Assembly (NCBI GenBank): GCA_029077775.1
Contig: JAQNCU010000107.1
Span: 1-8,549 of the forward strand
DNA: 8,549 nt
Reading direction: 5' to 3'
From: Acidocella sp.
Lineage (GTDB): Bacteria > Pseudomonadota > Alphaproteobacteria > Acetobacterales > Acetobacteraceae
Part shown: positions 1-7,225 of the stretch, in pieces
Numbering within the stretch: the first letter of the stretch is position 1
How the letters are laid out: every line of letters begins with the position of its first letter
Notes under the pieces: model-generated
Told to the model about the DNA's origin: nothing
The model's database searches: none
The model's input: only the letters and a program-made list of their open reading frames with translations
Position numbers and translations under genes: made by a program

Positions 1-47
1 AGCGCGATGGTGACGAAGACGTGCAGCACGAGAAGAATTTTGATCAT
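1..47 (-). CDS. secG: Protein translocase subunit SecG, N-terminal 15 codons only (cut by window edge)
   Basis: The minus strand from 47 reads MIKILLVLHVFVTIA, then runs off the window. A start of this kind (Met, one or two polar residues, then a hydrophobic helix with a His near residue 9) is typical of SecG, the small two-helix subunit of the SecYEG inner-membrane translocon that assists SecA-driven protein export. Only the first half of the first membrane helix is visible, so the call leans on context: secG directly follows tpiA in many alphaproteobacteria, and here it starts 33 bases after the tpiA stop on the same strand, which suggests co-transcription. A modest AGGG lies about 7 bases upstream of the ATG. 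The GGE-containing loop and second helix lie outside the window. Confidence 0.72.
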   Translation of the reverse strand, partial: MIKILLVLHVFVTIA

Positions 48-80
48 CCGGAACCCTGGTTGAATTTTCGCTCCCGGCTT

Positions 81-809
81 CTAGACTCCTGGCGCGGCAT
101 CAGCAATGGCGAGTAGGTCCTCGGCCTTGAGGCTGGCACCGCCGACCAGCGCCCCGCCAACCTCGGGCACGCTGAGGAGAGCGCTTGCGTTGCCGGGCTT
201 GACCGAGCCGCCATAGAGGATGCGCATTCCGGCACCAGCCGGGCCGCATTGCCCGGTCAGGCCCGCGCGGATGGTGGCGTGCATGGCGGCGATTTCAGCC
301 TCAGCCGGGATGCGCCCGGTGCCGATGGCCCAGACAGGCTCATAGGCCACCATCCCGGTGAAGCCTTCGGGCAGGCTGTGGGCAAGCTGGTGGCGCACCA
401 CCGCCTCAGCCTGCCCGGCGTCGCGCTCAGCCTCGGTCTCGCCCACGCAGATGATCGCGGTCAGCCCGGCCAACGCCGCCGCCCTTGCCTTGGCGGCGAC
501 CATGGCGCTGCTCTCGGCGTGGTCGCCGCGGCGTTCAGAATGGCCGAGAATGACGAAGTGCGCGCCGACTTCGTATAACAAGGCAGCGGCGATATCGCCG
601 GTATGCGCGCCGCTGGGTGCGGCGTGGCAATCCTGCGCGCCGAGTGAGATGGCGCTGCCCGCCAAGGCCGTTGCAAAAGCCGGGAGCAGTGGGGCGGGGG
701 GGCAGATGAGCAGATCGACATGCAGCCGGGCCGCGCGCACGGCCTGGGCGTAGGGCGCGATATCAGCCACAGCGCCGTGCATTTTCCAGTTTCCCGCGAT
801 CATCTGCAT
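81..809 (-). CDS. tpiA: Triosephosphate isomerase
   Basis: Cytosolic glycolytic and gluconeogenic enzyme that interconverts dihydroxyacetone phosphate and glyceraldehyde 3-phosphate, usually as a dimer. The 242-residue protein has the whole TIM-barrel signature: GNWKM near the start with Asn7 and Lys9, GHSERR at 89-94 with electrophilic His90, YEPVWAIGTG at 156-165 with catalytic base Glu157 followed by mobile loop 6, GGSVKP at 200-205, and the phosphate-binding GALVGGASL at 219-227. No key residue is missing; the length is slightly below the usual ~250. I chose the ATG at 809 because GGGAGAG lies 7 bases upstream (plus-strand 817-823) and it leaves only two residues before the conserved MIAGNWK. 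An in-frame ATG at 845 would add 12 unconserved residues and run into the intergenic promoter; the ATG at 803 is also possible. It lies upstream of secG, probably in one transcript. Confidence 0.96.
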   Translation of the reverse strand: MQMIAGNWKMHGAVADIAPYAQAVRAARLHVDLLICPPAPLLPAFATALAGSAISLGAQDCHAAPSGAHTGDIAAALLYEVGAHFVILGHSERRGDHAESSAMVAAKARAAALAGLTAIICVGETEAERDAGQAEAVVRHQLAHSLPEGFTGMVAYEPVWAIGTGRIPAEAEIAAMHATIRAGLTGQCGPAGAGMRILYGGSVKPGNASALLSVPEVGGALVGGASLKAEDLLAIADAAPGV

Positions 810-901
810 ACCAGGTCTCTCCCTTGCGCTGTGGTCGCCGCACAATTGCTCCCGACGGCCAGCGTAGCTATAGAGGCGGCGGTTTGGGGTAAAGTGCGGA
901 T
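810..901. promoter_or_regulatory. Divergent tpiA / ppiD intergenic region
   Basis: This 92-base gap between two divergent starts must drive both transcription units. The tpiA ribosome binding site (GGGAGAG on the minus strand) occupies 817-823. A plus-strand sigma70-like promoter is described separately. On the minus strand, TTTACC (plus 888-893) and TATAGC (plus 867-872) could serve tpiA, but the spacing of 15 is poor, so this is only a candidate. Both -10 candidates use the same GCTATAGA core, so the two polymerases might compete. I see no clear operator palindrome. Confidence 0.5.
846..874 (+). promoter_or_regulatory. Candidate sigma70-type promoter for the ppiD-trp-moa operon
   Basis: TTGCTC at 846-851 and TATAGA at 869-874 are separated by exactly 17 bases, a good match to the TTGACA-17-TATAAT housekeeping promoter. 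A start site near 881 would give a leader of about 20 bases before the ATG at 902, too short for an attenuator or riboswitch. This is the only convincing promoter I see ahead of the seven-gene plus-strand run. It is read by eye, not scored, and any internal promoter inside ppiD would be missed. Confidence 0.5.
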
Positions 902-2782
902 ATGCTCGTCTGGGTTCGGAAATTGCTGGATAACTGGCTCGCCAAGGGGTTTTTCATCCTGCTCGCGCTGGTTTTTGTGTTCTGGGGCATTTCGAACGTG
1001 GTCACGCTGGTCGGCAGCAACACCGCCATCGCGCATGTCAATGGCAAGGCCATCGACATCGCCGCCGTGCAGGCGGAATACCAGGCCGCATTCAACCAGG
1101 CTGCGCAATCCGGCCAGGGCACGCCGAATGCAGCTTCGCGCGCGCAGCTTGCCAACCGGGCGCTCGCCACCGTGCTGCGCGAGCAGGTTCTCGGCGATTA
1201 TGAGCGCGAACTGGGTGTTGTGGCGCCCGATGAGGCGATCCACGAGGCGATTGCGGCGATCCCGGCGTTTCAGACCAATGGCGTGTTCGACAAGGCGAAA
1301 TTCGCCCAGGTTCTGGCTGCGAATGACACGAATCCGGCGAAATTTTTGCACGATGTGCGCCAGAACATCGCCGACCGGCAGATTTTGGTATCGCTGATCG
1401 CGGGTGCGGCACCGCCCGCCGCACTGGCCGATCAGATCTTCGCGTATATTTCCGAGCAGCTTGTGGCGGAGACCGTGGCGATACCCTTTAGCGCGCAGCC
1501 AGCCCCGCCACCCCCGGATGAGGCCGTGTTGCGGCGCTATTGGCAGAACCACCCCGAGACATTCACGGCACCGGAATATCGCACGGTCAAGCTGGTTGTG
1601 CTCTCCCCGGCATTGCTGGCCCCGCAGGAGGCGGTGTCGTCAGCCGATCTGGCAGCGGCGCAGGCGCGGTTGGCGGCAGCCATGCCGCCCGCGGTGGCGC
1701 AGCGGAGCGTGCAGGTGATTTTGGCCGGTAACCTTGCGGCGTCCTCGCGCTTACAGGCCGCGTGGAAGCGGGGGGCAGACTGGACCGCCATGCAGGCGCT
1801 GGCCAAAAAATTCGATGCCAACCCGTTTAGGTTCGACAACACGCCGCAATCAGGGATTCCCGCTGCCGGTCTGGCCGCTGCGGTGTTCTCGGCCCCGCAA
1901 GGCCAGGTGGTCGGGCCGGTCGCCGGGCCGTCGGGGTTGTTTTTGTTCAAGGTGACCGGCATTTCCTCGACCGGGCCGGATGCGGCGACGCTGATGGCGC
2001 AGGCCAAGGCGCAGTTGCAGTTGCAACAGGCGCAGGCGGATGTGGCCACCGATGTAGATAAATTGCAGGATGCGCTGGCGGGCCAGACGCCACTTGACCA
2101 ATTGCCGGGGAATTTGGGGCTGATCGCGGTGCAGGGCACGCTGGATGCCAAGGGTGATACGCCGGATGGCACGCCTGCCCCCCTGCCGGGCGATGCCGCT
2201 TTGAAGGCGGCGATTTTGAAAGCCGCGTTTGCCGCCCAGCCCAAGGCGGCGGCGCAGCTGAACAATGGCCCGGATGGTAGTTATTTCGCGCTGGATGTGG
2301 ATAAAGTCACCCCGCCCGCCCTGCGCCCTTATGATCAGGTGCATGCCCAGGTGCTGGCGGCCTGGACGGCGGATGAAATCTCCCGCGAGGCGGAGACCAA
2401 GGCGGCTGATTTGCTGGCCGCCGTAAATGGCGGCAAGACGTTGGACGACGCCGCCAGCGCGGCAGGGGACGGGGTGTCCATGACAGCCCCTTTCACCCGC
2501 ACAACCCCGGCAGACGGCATGACCAGCCAGATGGTCTCGGTGCTGTTCGGCCTGAAAACCGGGCGCGCCACAATGTTCCAAACGGCTAACGGCTTCAGCG
2601 TGGCGACCATTGCCAAGGTGATCCAGCCCGATGCGGCGCAGGACCCGGCGGATTATAAACGGGTGCAGCAGGCGATGGTGAAATCGATGCAGGACGATGT
2701 GGGGCAGAGCTTTCTGGCCGGGTTGCAGGCGCGTGATAAAGTGAGCGTCGACCAGAAAATGCTGGCGCAGATTTATCAGTGA
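902..2782 (+). CDS. ppiD: PpiD-type membrane-anchored periplasmic folding chaperone (SurA_N / degenerate parvulin)
   Basis: A 626-residue protein with the PpiD plan: a short basic N-terminus (MLVWVRKLL), one membrane anchor at about residues 15-37, then a long periplasmic part. Residues about 40-165 resemble the SurA_N_3 chaperone domain (AHVNGKAID at 44-52 is the usual beginning). Residues about 268-352 sit where the parvulin PPIase domain belongs, ending in FSAPQGQVVGPVAGPSGLFLFKV-like sequence. The catalytic-region His of active parvulins (ARHIL type) is not seen; the strand reads QRSVQVILA. Isomerase activity is therefore doubtful, and a holdase role for proteins leaving the Sec translocon is more likely. 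The C-terminal third is Ala/Gln-rich and helical. Family members near 630 residues are common in alphaproteobacteria. The Shine-Dalgarno is weak (GGGG about 12 bases upstream). It is the first gene of the run, with trpE starting 10 bases after its stop. Confidence 0.85.
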   Translation: MLVWVRKLLDNWLAKGFFILLALVFVFWGISNVVTLVGSNTAIAHVNGKAIDIAAVQAEYQAAFNQAAQSGQGTPNAASRAQLANRALATVLREQVLGDYERELGVVAPDEAIHEAIAAIPAFQTNGVFDKAKFAQVLAANDTNPAKFLHDVRQNIADRQILVSLIAGAAPPAALADQIFAYISEQLVAETVAIPFSAQPAPPPPDEAVLRRYWQNHPETFTAPEYRTVKLVVLSPALLAPQEAVSSADLAAAQARLAAAMPPAVAQRSVQVILAGNLAASSRLQAAWKRGADWTAMQALAKKFDANPFRFDNTPQSGIPAAGLAAAVFSAPQGQVVGPVAGPSGLFLFKVTGISSTGPDAATLMAQAKAQLQLQQAQADVATDVDKLQDALAGQTPLDQLPGNLGLIAVQGTLDAKGDTPDGTPAPLPGDAALKAAILKAAFAAQPKAAAQLNNGPDGSYFALDVDKVTPPALRPYDQVHAQVLAAWTADEISREAETKAADLLAAVNGGKTLDDAASAAGDGVSMTAPFTRTTPADGMTSQMVSVLFGLKTGRATMFQTANGFSVATIAKVIQPDAAQDPADYKRVQQAMVKSMQDDVGQSFLAGLQARDKVSVDQKMLAQIYQ

Positions 2783-2792
2783 TATCGCCCCG

Positions 2793-4316
2793 ATGAACGC
2801 CATATCCGCCGAGCGTTTTGAGACATTTCGTGCTGCTTATGAGGCCGGACGCGGGGCTTTGGTCTGGCTGCATGATATCGCGGATTTGCTGACGCCGGTT
2901 GCGGCTTTCATGAAGGCGGCGCACGGTAAGCCGTTCTCGTTCCTGCTGGAGAGCGTGGAGGGCGGCGCGGTGCGCGGTCGCTATTCCGTGATCGGGATGC
3001 TGCCGGATTTGATCTGGCGCTGCGAAGGCGGCGCGGCGTTCATCAATCGGGATGCAAGCACCGATCTCGCGGCGTTTCAGCCCGCCGGGCCAGCGCCGCT
3101 GGAGAGCCTGCGCGCCTTGATTGCGGAGACCAGGCTGGATGTGCCCGAGGGGTTGCCGCCGATGACCGGCGGACTTTCGGGTTACCTCGGCTACGACATG
3201 GTGCGGCTGATGGAGAGCCTGCCCGTCACCAACCCGGATGTGCTGGGCATCCCCGATGGCATTCTCGTCCGCCCCGGATTGTTTATCATATTCGATGGCG
3301 TGACCGATGAGATGACGCTGGCGGCACCTGCCTATCCGCGTGCGGGCGTTGATGCGCAAGCGGCCTATGCCGCCGCCGAGTTGCGGTTGGATGAGCTGGC
3401 AAGGGCGCTGGACCAGCCCGTGCCCAAACTGGTGGCGAGCCCGCCACCGCCGCTTGAGCAAAGCTCGAACATGACCGAGGAGGAGTTCCTCGCGGTGGTT
3501 GAGACCGCGAAGAATTATATCCGCGCCGGTGATGTGTTCCAGGTGGTGCCGAGCCAGCGTTTCGAGGCGCCGTTCAGCCTGCCGCCTTTTGCTCTGTACC
3601 GCAGCCTGCGGCGGATCAACCCGGCGCCGTTTTTGTTTTATCTGGATTTTGGAGATTTCGTCGCCGTGGGCTCCAGCCCGGAGATTTTGGTGCGGCTGCG
3701 CGCCGGGATCGTGACCATACGCCCGCTGGCCGGCACCCGCCGCCGGGGGGCTGACAGGGCCGAGGATGAGGCGCTGGAGACGGAATTGCTGAACGACCCG
3801 AAGGAGCGCGCTGAGCATCTGATGCTGCTCGATCTCGGCCGTAACGATGTGGGCCGGGTGGCTGAGATCGGGTCTGTGCGGGTGGCTGAGAGTTTTATGA
3901 TTGAGCGGTTTTCGCATGTCATGCACATATCATCGACCGTTGAGGGGCGGTTGCGGGCGGATTGCGATGCGCTGGATGCGCTGATCGCGGGGTTTCCGGC
4001 GGGCACGCTCTCTGGCGCGCCGAAGGTTCGGGCGATGCAGATCATCGAGGAGCTGGAACCCTCCCGCCGGGGGCTTTATGCCGGGTGTATCGGTTATTTT
4101 GCCGCCAATGGCACCATGGATACGTGTATCGGGCTGCGCACGGCTTTGGTGAAGGATGGCGTGATGTATGTGCAGGCAGGCGTGGGCGTGGTGGCGGATT
4201 CAGACCCCCAGGCCGAATATGCCGAGAGCGTGCAGAAGGCCCGGGCGCTGTTCCGTGCGGCTGAGGATGCGGTGCGTTATGTCACCGTCCTGGGCCAAGA
4301 GGGTGGTCAGGCATGA
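2793..4316 (+). CDS. trpE: Anthranilate synthase component I
   Basis: Catalytic large subunit of anthranilate synthase, converting chorismate plus ammonia (delivered by TrpG) to anthranilate and pyruvate, the first committed step to tryptophan. The 507-residue length is normal for an unfused TrpE. Visible landmarks are LLES at 51-54 in the N-terminal domain (tryptophan feedback site), then the chorismate-binding domain from about 228: PLAGTRRRG 311-319, GRND 349-352, HISSTVEG 378-385, FPAGTLSGAPK 401-411 and QAGVGVVADS 461-470. The intact LLES suggests the enzyme is tryptophan-inhibited. No clear Shine-Dalgarno precedes the ATG, which lies 10 bases after the ppiD stop, so translation may depend on coupling; the start fits the family because FRAAYEAGR follows at residue 12. 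The end overlaps trpG by ATGA. PabB or isochorismate synthase are less likely given trpG/trpD next door. Confidence 0.97.
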   Translation: MNAISAERFETFRAAYEAGRGALVWLHDIADLLTPVAAFMKAAHGKPFSFLLESVEGGAVRGRYSVIGMLPDLIWRCEGGAAFINRDASTDLAAFQPAGPAPLESLRALIAETRLDVPEGLPPMTGGLSGYLGYDMVRLMESLPVTNPDVLGIPDGILVRPGLFIIFDGVTDEMTLAAPAYPRAGVDAQAAYAAAELRLDELARALDQPVPKLVASPPPPLEQSSNMTEEEFLAVVETAKNYIRAGDVFQVVPSQRFEAPFSLPPFALYRSLRRINPAPFLFYLDFGDFVAVGSSPEILVRLRAGIVTIRPLAGTRRRGADRAEDEALETELLNDPKERAEHLMLLDLGRNDVGRVAEIGSVRVAESFMIERFSHVMHISSTVEGRLRADCDALDALIAGFPAGTLSGAPKVRAMQIIEELEPSRRGLYAGCIGYFAANGTMDTCIGLRTALVKDGVMYVQAGVGVVADSDPQAEYAESVQKARALFRAAEDAVRYVTVLGQEGGQA

Positions 4317-4909
4317 TCCTGTTAATTGATAATTATGATAGCTTCACCTTCAACCTCGTCCATTTTTTCGGCGATTTGGGCGTGGATTGTGTGGTGAAGC
4401 GCAATGATGCGTTGACCCCGGATGAGGCGCTGGCGATGGGAGCTGAGGCGATTGTGCTCTCGCCCGGGCCTTGTACACCCAACGAGGCCGGGATTTGTCT
4501 GGATCTGGTGCGCAGGGCGGCGGGGGTTGTGCCGTTGCTCGGCGTTTGCCTCGGCCACCAGGCGATCGGCCAGGCGTTTGGCGGGCATGTGATCCGCGCC
4601 GCCACCCCTGTGCATGGCAAGACCAGCCCGATCCATCATGAGAACAGCGATATATTTGCGGGCCTGCCGGACCCGTTCACCGCGACCCGCTATCATTCAT
4701 TGATCGTGCAGCGCGCCACGCTGCCCGAGAGCCTGATCCCCACCGCGCAGACCGAAGATGGCGTGATTATGGGCCTGCGCCATGCCAGCCTGCCGGTGTT
4801 TGGTGTGCAGTTCCATCCTGAGAGCATCGCCACCACGCATGGGCACGCGATTTTGCAGAACTTCCTGGATATCGCCCGCGGCCGGAACGAGCCCGCCCGG
4901 GCCGCATGA
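4313..4909 (+). CDS. trpG: Anthranilate synthase component II (glutamine amidotransferase)
   Basis: Class I glutamine amidotransferase subunit that hydrolyses glutamine and channels ammonia to TrpE. The 198 residues hold the full set of class I features: DNYDSFT at 6-12, oxyanion-region SPGPCTP at 50-56, the nucleophile Cys79 in GVCLGHQ (77-83), and the His168/Glu170 pair in FHPES (167-171). HGKTS at 101-105 is the loop usual in TrpG/PabA proteins. Its start overlaps the trpE stop in ATGA, with GAGGGTGG about 6 bases upstream as ribosome binding site, and its stop overlaps trpD in the same way. In many bacteria one such subunit also serves aminodeoxychorismate synthase for folate; no pabA or pabB is in the window, so dual use is possible but not shown. 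Confidence 0.97.
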   Translation: MILLIDNYDSFTFNLVHFFGDLGVDCVVKRNDALTPDEALAMGAEAIVLSPGPCTPNEAGICLDLVRRAAGVVPLLGVCLGHQAIGQAFGGHVIRAATPVHGKTSPIHHENSDIFAGLPDPFTATRYHSLIVQRATLPESLIPTAQTEDGVIMGLRHASLPVFGVQFHPESIATTHGHAILQNFLDIARGRNEPARAA

Positions 4910-5931
4910 GCACGGGGTTGAAGCCTGTGCTGGCGAAACTGGGTCGCGGCGAGAACCTGAGCGTTGCCGAGGCACAGGCGGCCTTTGGCGTGGTGATGGA
5001 CGGGCAGGCGACCCAGGCGCAGATTGGCGGTATGTTGATGGCGATGCGCGCGCGCGGTGAGAGCGTGGCCGAACTGACCGGCGCGGTGACCGCGATGCGC
5101 GCCCGCATGGCCCGCATTGCCGCGCCGCCCGGGGCTGTGGATGTGTGCGGCACAGGCGGGGATGGCGCGGTGAGCCTGAACATTTCCACGGCGGTTACTT
5201 TTGTTGTCGCGGCCTGTGGTGTGCCGGTGGCCAAGCATGGCAACCGGGCATTATCCTCCCGCGCCGGAGGGGCTGATGTGCTGGCGGCACTCGGCATCGG
5301 GATCGAGCCGCCGCTCGACCGGCTTGCAGGTATTTTGCGTGAGGCGGGGTGCGTCTTTTTATTCGCACCGCGCCACCACCCGGCGATGCGCCATGCCGCC
5401 CCGGTGCGGGTGGAGCTTGGCACCCGGACGATTTTCAACCTGCTCGGCCCGCTCTCAAACCCCGCTGGCGTGACGCGCCAGTTGATCGGCGTGTATGACC
5501 CGGTCTGGGCGCGCCCGATGGCCGAGACGCTGCGCGATCTGGGGACCGAGGCGGCGTGGATCGTGCACGGGGGCGGGCTCGATGAGTTGACTTTGGCCGG
5601 GGAGAACCAGGTGGTGGCCTTGGGCGATGGGGTGATTACGCAATTTGGTGTCACCGCCGCCGATGCCGGGTTGGTGGCCGCACCGTTGGCGGCGATAAAA
5701 GGTGGCGATGCGGTGTTTAACGCCGCGGCGATGCTGGCGATGCTGGCGGGTGCGCCGGGTGCCTATCGCGACACGATTTTGTTGAACGCAGCCGCCGCGT
5801 TGATGGTGGCCGGTGCCGCGCCAAGCCTGCGGGATGGGGCGCGCCGTGCCGCCGTGGCGATTGATACGGGGGCTGCCCGGTCTGTGCTGGACAGGCTGAA
5901 AGCTGCCTCGATGGAGCAGAGTTGCGCATGA
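4906..5931 (+). CDS. trpD: Anthranilate phosphoribosyltransferase
   Basis: Transfers the phosphoribosyl group of PRPP to anthranilate, giving N-(5-phosphoribosyl)-anthranilate, the second step of the pathway. The 341-residue length is that of a single-domain TrpD (not fused to TrpG as in enterobacteria). The PRPP loop CGTGGD is at 81-86, followed by NIST 92-95, KHGNR 110-114 and SSRAGGADVL 117-126. GPLSNP is at 181-186, HGGGLDE at 221-227, and GGDAVFNA at 267-274. The small N-terminal helical domain (residues 1 to about 70) is complete. The ATG lies in the ATGA overlap with trpG and no strong Shine-Dalgarno precedes it, so translation is probably coupled to trpG. The stop overlaps trpC. Confidence 0.97.
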   Translation: MSTGLKPVLAKLGRGENLSVAEAQAAFGVVMDGQATQAQIGGMLMAMRARGESVAELTGAVTAMRARMARIAAPPGAVDVCGTGGDGAVSLNISTAVTFVVAACGVPVAKHGNRALSSRAGGADVLAALGIGIEPPLDRLAGILREAGCVFLFAPRHHPAMRHAAPVRVELGTRTIFNLLGPLSNPAGVTRQLIGVYDPVWARPMAETLRDLGTEAAWIVHGGGLDELTLAGENQVVALGDGVITQFGVTAADAGLVAAPLAAIKGGDAVFNAAAMLAMLAGAPGAYRDTILLNAAAALMVAGAAPSLRDGARRAAVAIDTGAARSVLDRLKAASMEQSCA

Positions 5932-6752
5932 ACATGCCGCGTACCGAATTGATACAAGACGGCGATATCCTCGCCCAGATTTGCGCGGATAAGCGCGCGG
6001 AGGTGGCGCGGGCCAAGGCTGGCACCGACCCGGAGGAGATGAGACGGCTCTCGAAAGAGGCATCCCGCCCGCGTGGATTTGGCCGGGCGTTGATGGATGC
6101 CTCCGCCGCCGGGCAGCCAGGGCTGATCGCCGAGATCAAGAAAGCCTCGCCGTCAGGCGGGTTGATCCGCGCGGATTTTGACCCTGCGGCCTTGGCGCTG
6201 GCCTATGAGGCGGGTGGGGCGAATTGTTTGTCCGTGTTGACCGATGCGCCGTATTTCGCGGGCAATTCAGCGGATTTGGAGGCCGCGCGCGCGGCGGTGG
6301 ATCTGCCAGTTCTGCGCAAGGATTTCATTCTCGACCCCTGGCAGGTTTATGAGAGCCGGGCGATGGGGGCTGATTGTGTGTTGTTGATTATGGCGGCGCT
6401 GGAGGATGGCGAGGCCCGCGATTTGGAGGGCCTGGCCCGGGCGTTGGATATGGATGTGTTGGTTGAGGTGCATGACGAGGCGGAGTTGGAGCGCGCGCTC
6501 GGCCTGCAGACGCCGTTATTGGGCATTAACAACCGCAATTTGAAAACGCTTGTGACCAGCCTGGAGACCACTGAGAGGTTGATCAAATTATGCCCGCCGG
6601 ACCGGTTTTTGATCTCGGAATCAGGCATCAGAACCCATGCGGATATCGAATATTTGCGCAGGCTGTGCTGCCAGGGGTTTCTGGTTGGCGAATCGCTGTT
6701 GCGCGAGGGCGATGTGACCCTCGCGGTGCGCCAGTTGCTCGGCCACGCATGA
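5928..6752 (+). CDS. trpC: Indole-3-glycerol phosphate synthase
   Basis: Closes the indole ring of CdRP to give indole-3-glycerol phosphate, with loss of CO2 and water. The 274-residue protein is a monofunctional TrpC with no TrpF domain attached. Barrel motifs are in order: IAEIKKASPSGG at 67-78 (Glu69, Lys71), LRKDF at 129-133 with the catalytic Lys131, LVEVHDE at 178-184 (Glu180), GINNRNL at 199-205 (Asn201), SESGI at 230-234 (Glu231, Ser232), and the phosphate-binding GFLVGESL at 250-257. I chose the ATG at 5928, which forms the same ATGA overlap as the neighbouring genes and has GGAG 11 bases upstream; a TTG two codons earlier (5922) is in frame but less likely. The stop overlaps moaC by ATGA. 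The trpF product that supplies its substrate is not encoded here. Confidence 0.97.
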   Translation: MNMPRTELIQDGDILAQICADKRAEVARAKAGTDPEEMRRLSKEASRPRGFGRALMDASAAGQPGLIAEIKKASPSGGLIRADFDPAALALAYEAGGANCLSVLTDAPYFAGNSADLEAARAAVDLPVLRKDFILDPWQVYESRAMGADCVLLIMAALEDGEARDLEGLARALDMDVLVEVHDEAELERALGLQTPLLGINNRNLKTLVTSLETTERLIKLCPPDRFLISESGIRTHADIEYLRRLCCQGFLVGESLLREGDVTLAVRQLLGHA

Positions 6753-7219
6753 GCGGCCTGACGCATACCGATGTGGCGGGGGCTGCGCGCATGGTGGATG
6801 TGTCGGCCAAGGCGGAGACCACGCGCGTGGCCACCGCCAAGGCCATGGTGGTGATGCAGGCGGGGACCTTGGATTTGATCGCGACGGGGCAGGCGGCCAA
6901 GGGCGATGTGTTTGCGGCCGCGCGACTGGCCGGGATTATGGCGGCTAAACGCACGGCGGATCTGATCCCGCTATGCCATCCGCTGCCGCTGGCTGCCGTG
7001 GTGGTGGAGATTGAGGCTTTGGAAGGTGCGGTCTCGATCACCGCGACGGTGAAGACCAATGGGCGCACAGGGGTGGAGATGGAGGCGCTGACGGCGGTAT
7101 CCGTGGCGGCGCTGACGATTTATGACATGCTGAAAGCCGTCGACCGCGCCATGCGGATTGAGGCGATCCGTGTGGTGCGTAAATCCGGCGGGAAATCCGG
7201 TGATTTTGAACAGGATTAA
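6749..7219 (+). CDS. moaC: Cyclic pyranopterin monophosphate synthase (MoaC)
   Basis: Second enzyme of molybdenum cofactor synthesis: turns the MoaA product 3',8-cyclo-7,8-dihydro-GTP into cyclic pyranopterin monophosphate. The 156 residues match the family over their whole length. MVDVSAKAETTRVA begins at 15; Lys51 is in AKGDVFAAARLAG; LCHPLPL at 75-81 holds His77. KTNGRTGVEMEAL at 102-114 holds Glu110 and Glu112, YDMLKAVD at 125-132 holds Asp126 and Lys129, and KSGGKSGDF at 145-153 begins with Lys145. These correspond to the active-site residues known from E. coli MoaC. The ATG at 6749 sits in an ATGA overlap with trpC and gives the standard N-terminus; an open frame extends 53 codons further into trpC but carries no family sequence. 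No Shine-Dalgarno is evident, which suggests coupling to trpC translation. Confidence 0.97.
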   Translation: MSGLTHTDVAGAARMVDVSAKAETTRVATAKAMVVMQAGTLDLIATGQAAKGDVFAAARLAGIMAAKRTADLIPLCHPLPLAAVVVEIEALEGAVSITATVKTNGRTGVEMEALTAVSVAALTIYDMLKAVDRAMRIEAIRVVRKSGGKSGDFEQD

Positions 7220-7225
7220 CCGGCG

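Noticed and set aside
81..845. Longer tpiA from the ATG at 845
   Set aside because: The extra 12 residues match nothing in the family, and the good Shine-Dalgarno (817-823) fits the ATG at 809.
1850..2803. 317-codon minus-strand open frame opposite ppiD
   Set aside because: Same Arg/His/Gln-rich shadow composition; it covers the conserved forward reading of ppiD and has no recognisable features.
2595..3926. 443-codon minus-strand open frame opposite ppiD/trpE
   Set aside because: It is antisense to trpE, which has all family motifs. The translation is rich in His, Arg and Gln with no domain pattern, as expected from the mirror frame of a GC-rich gene.
4767..5654. 295-codon minus-strand open frame opposite trpG/trpD
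   Set aside because: Ser/Pro/Ala/Arg-rich low-complexity shadow lying on the active-site motifs of two clear enzymes.
5922..6752. trpC starting at TTG 5922
   Set aside because: The ATG at 5928 gives the ATGA overlap found at the neighbouring junctions and is the stronger start codon.
6590..7219. moaC extended 53 codons upstream
   Set aside because: The extension lies inside the 3' end of trpC in another frame and has no MoaC-like sequence; the family length is about 155-160 residues.
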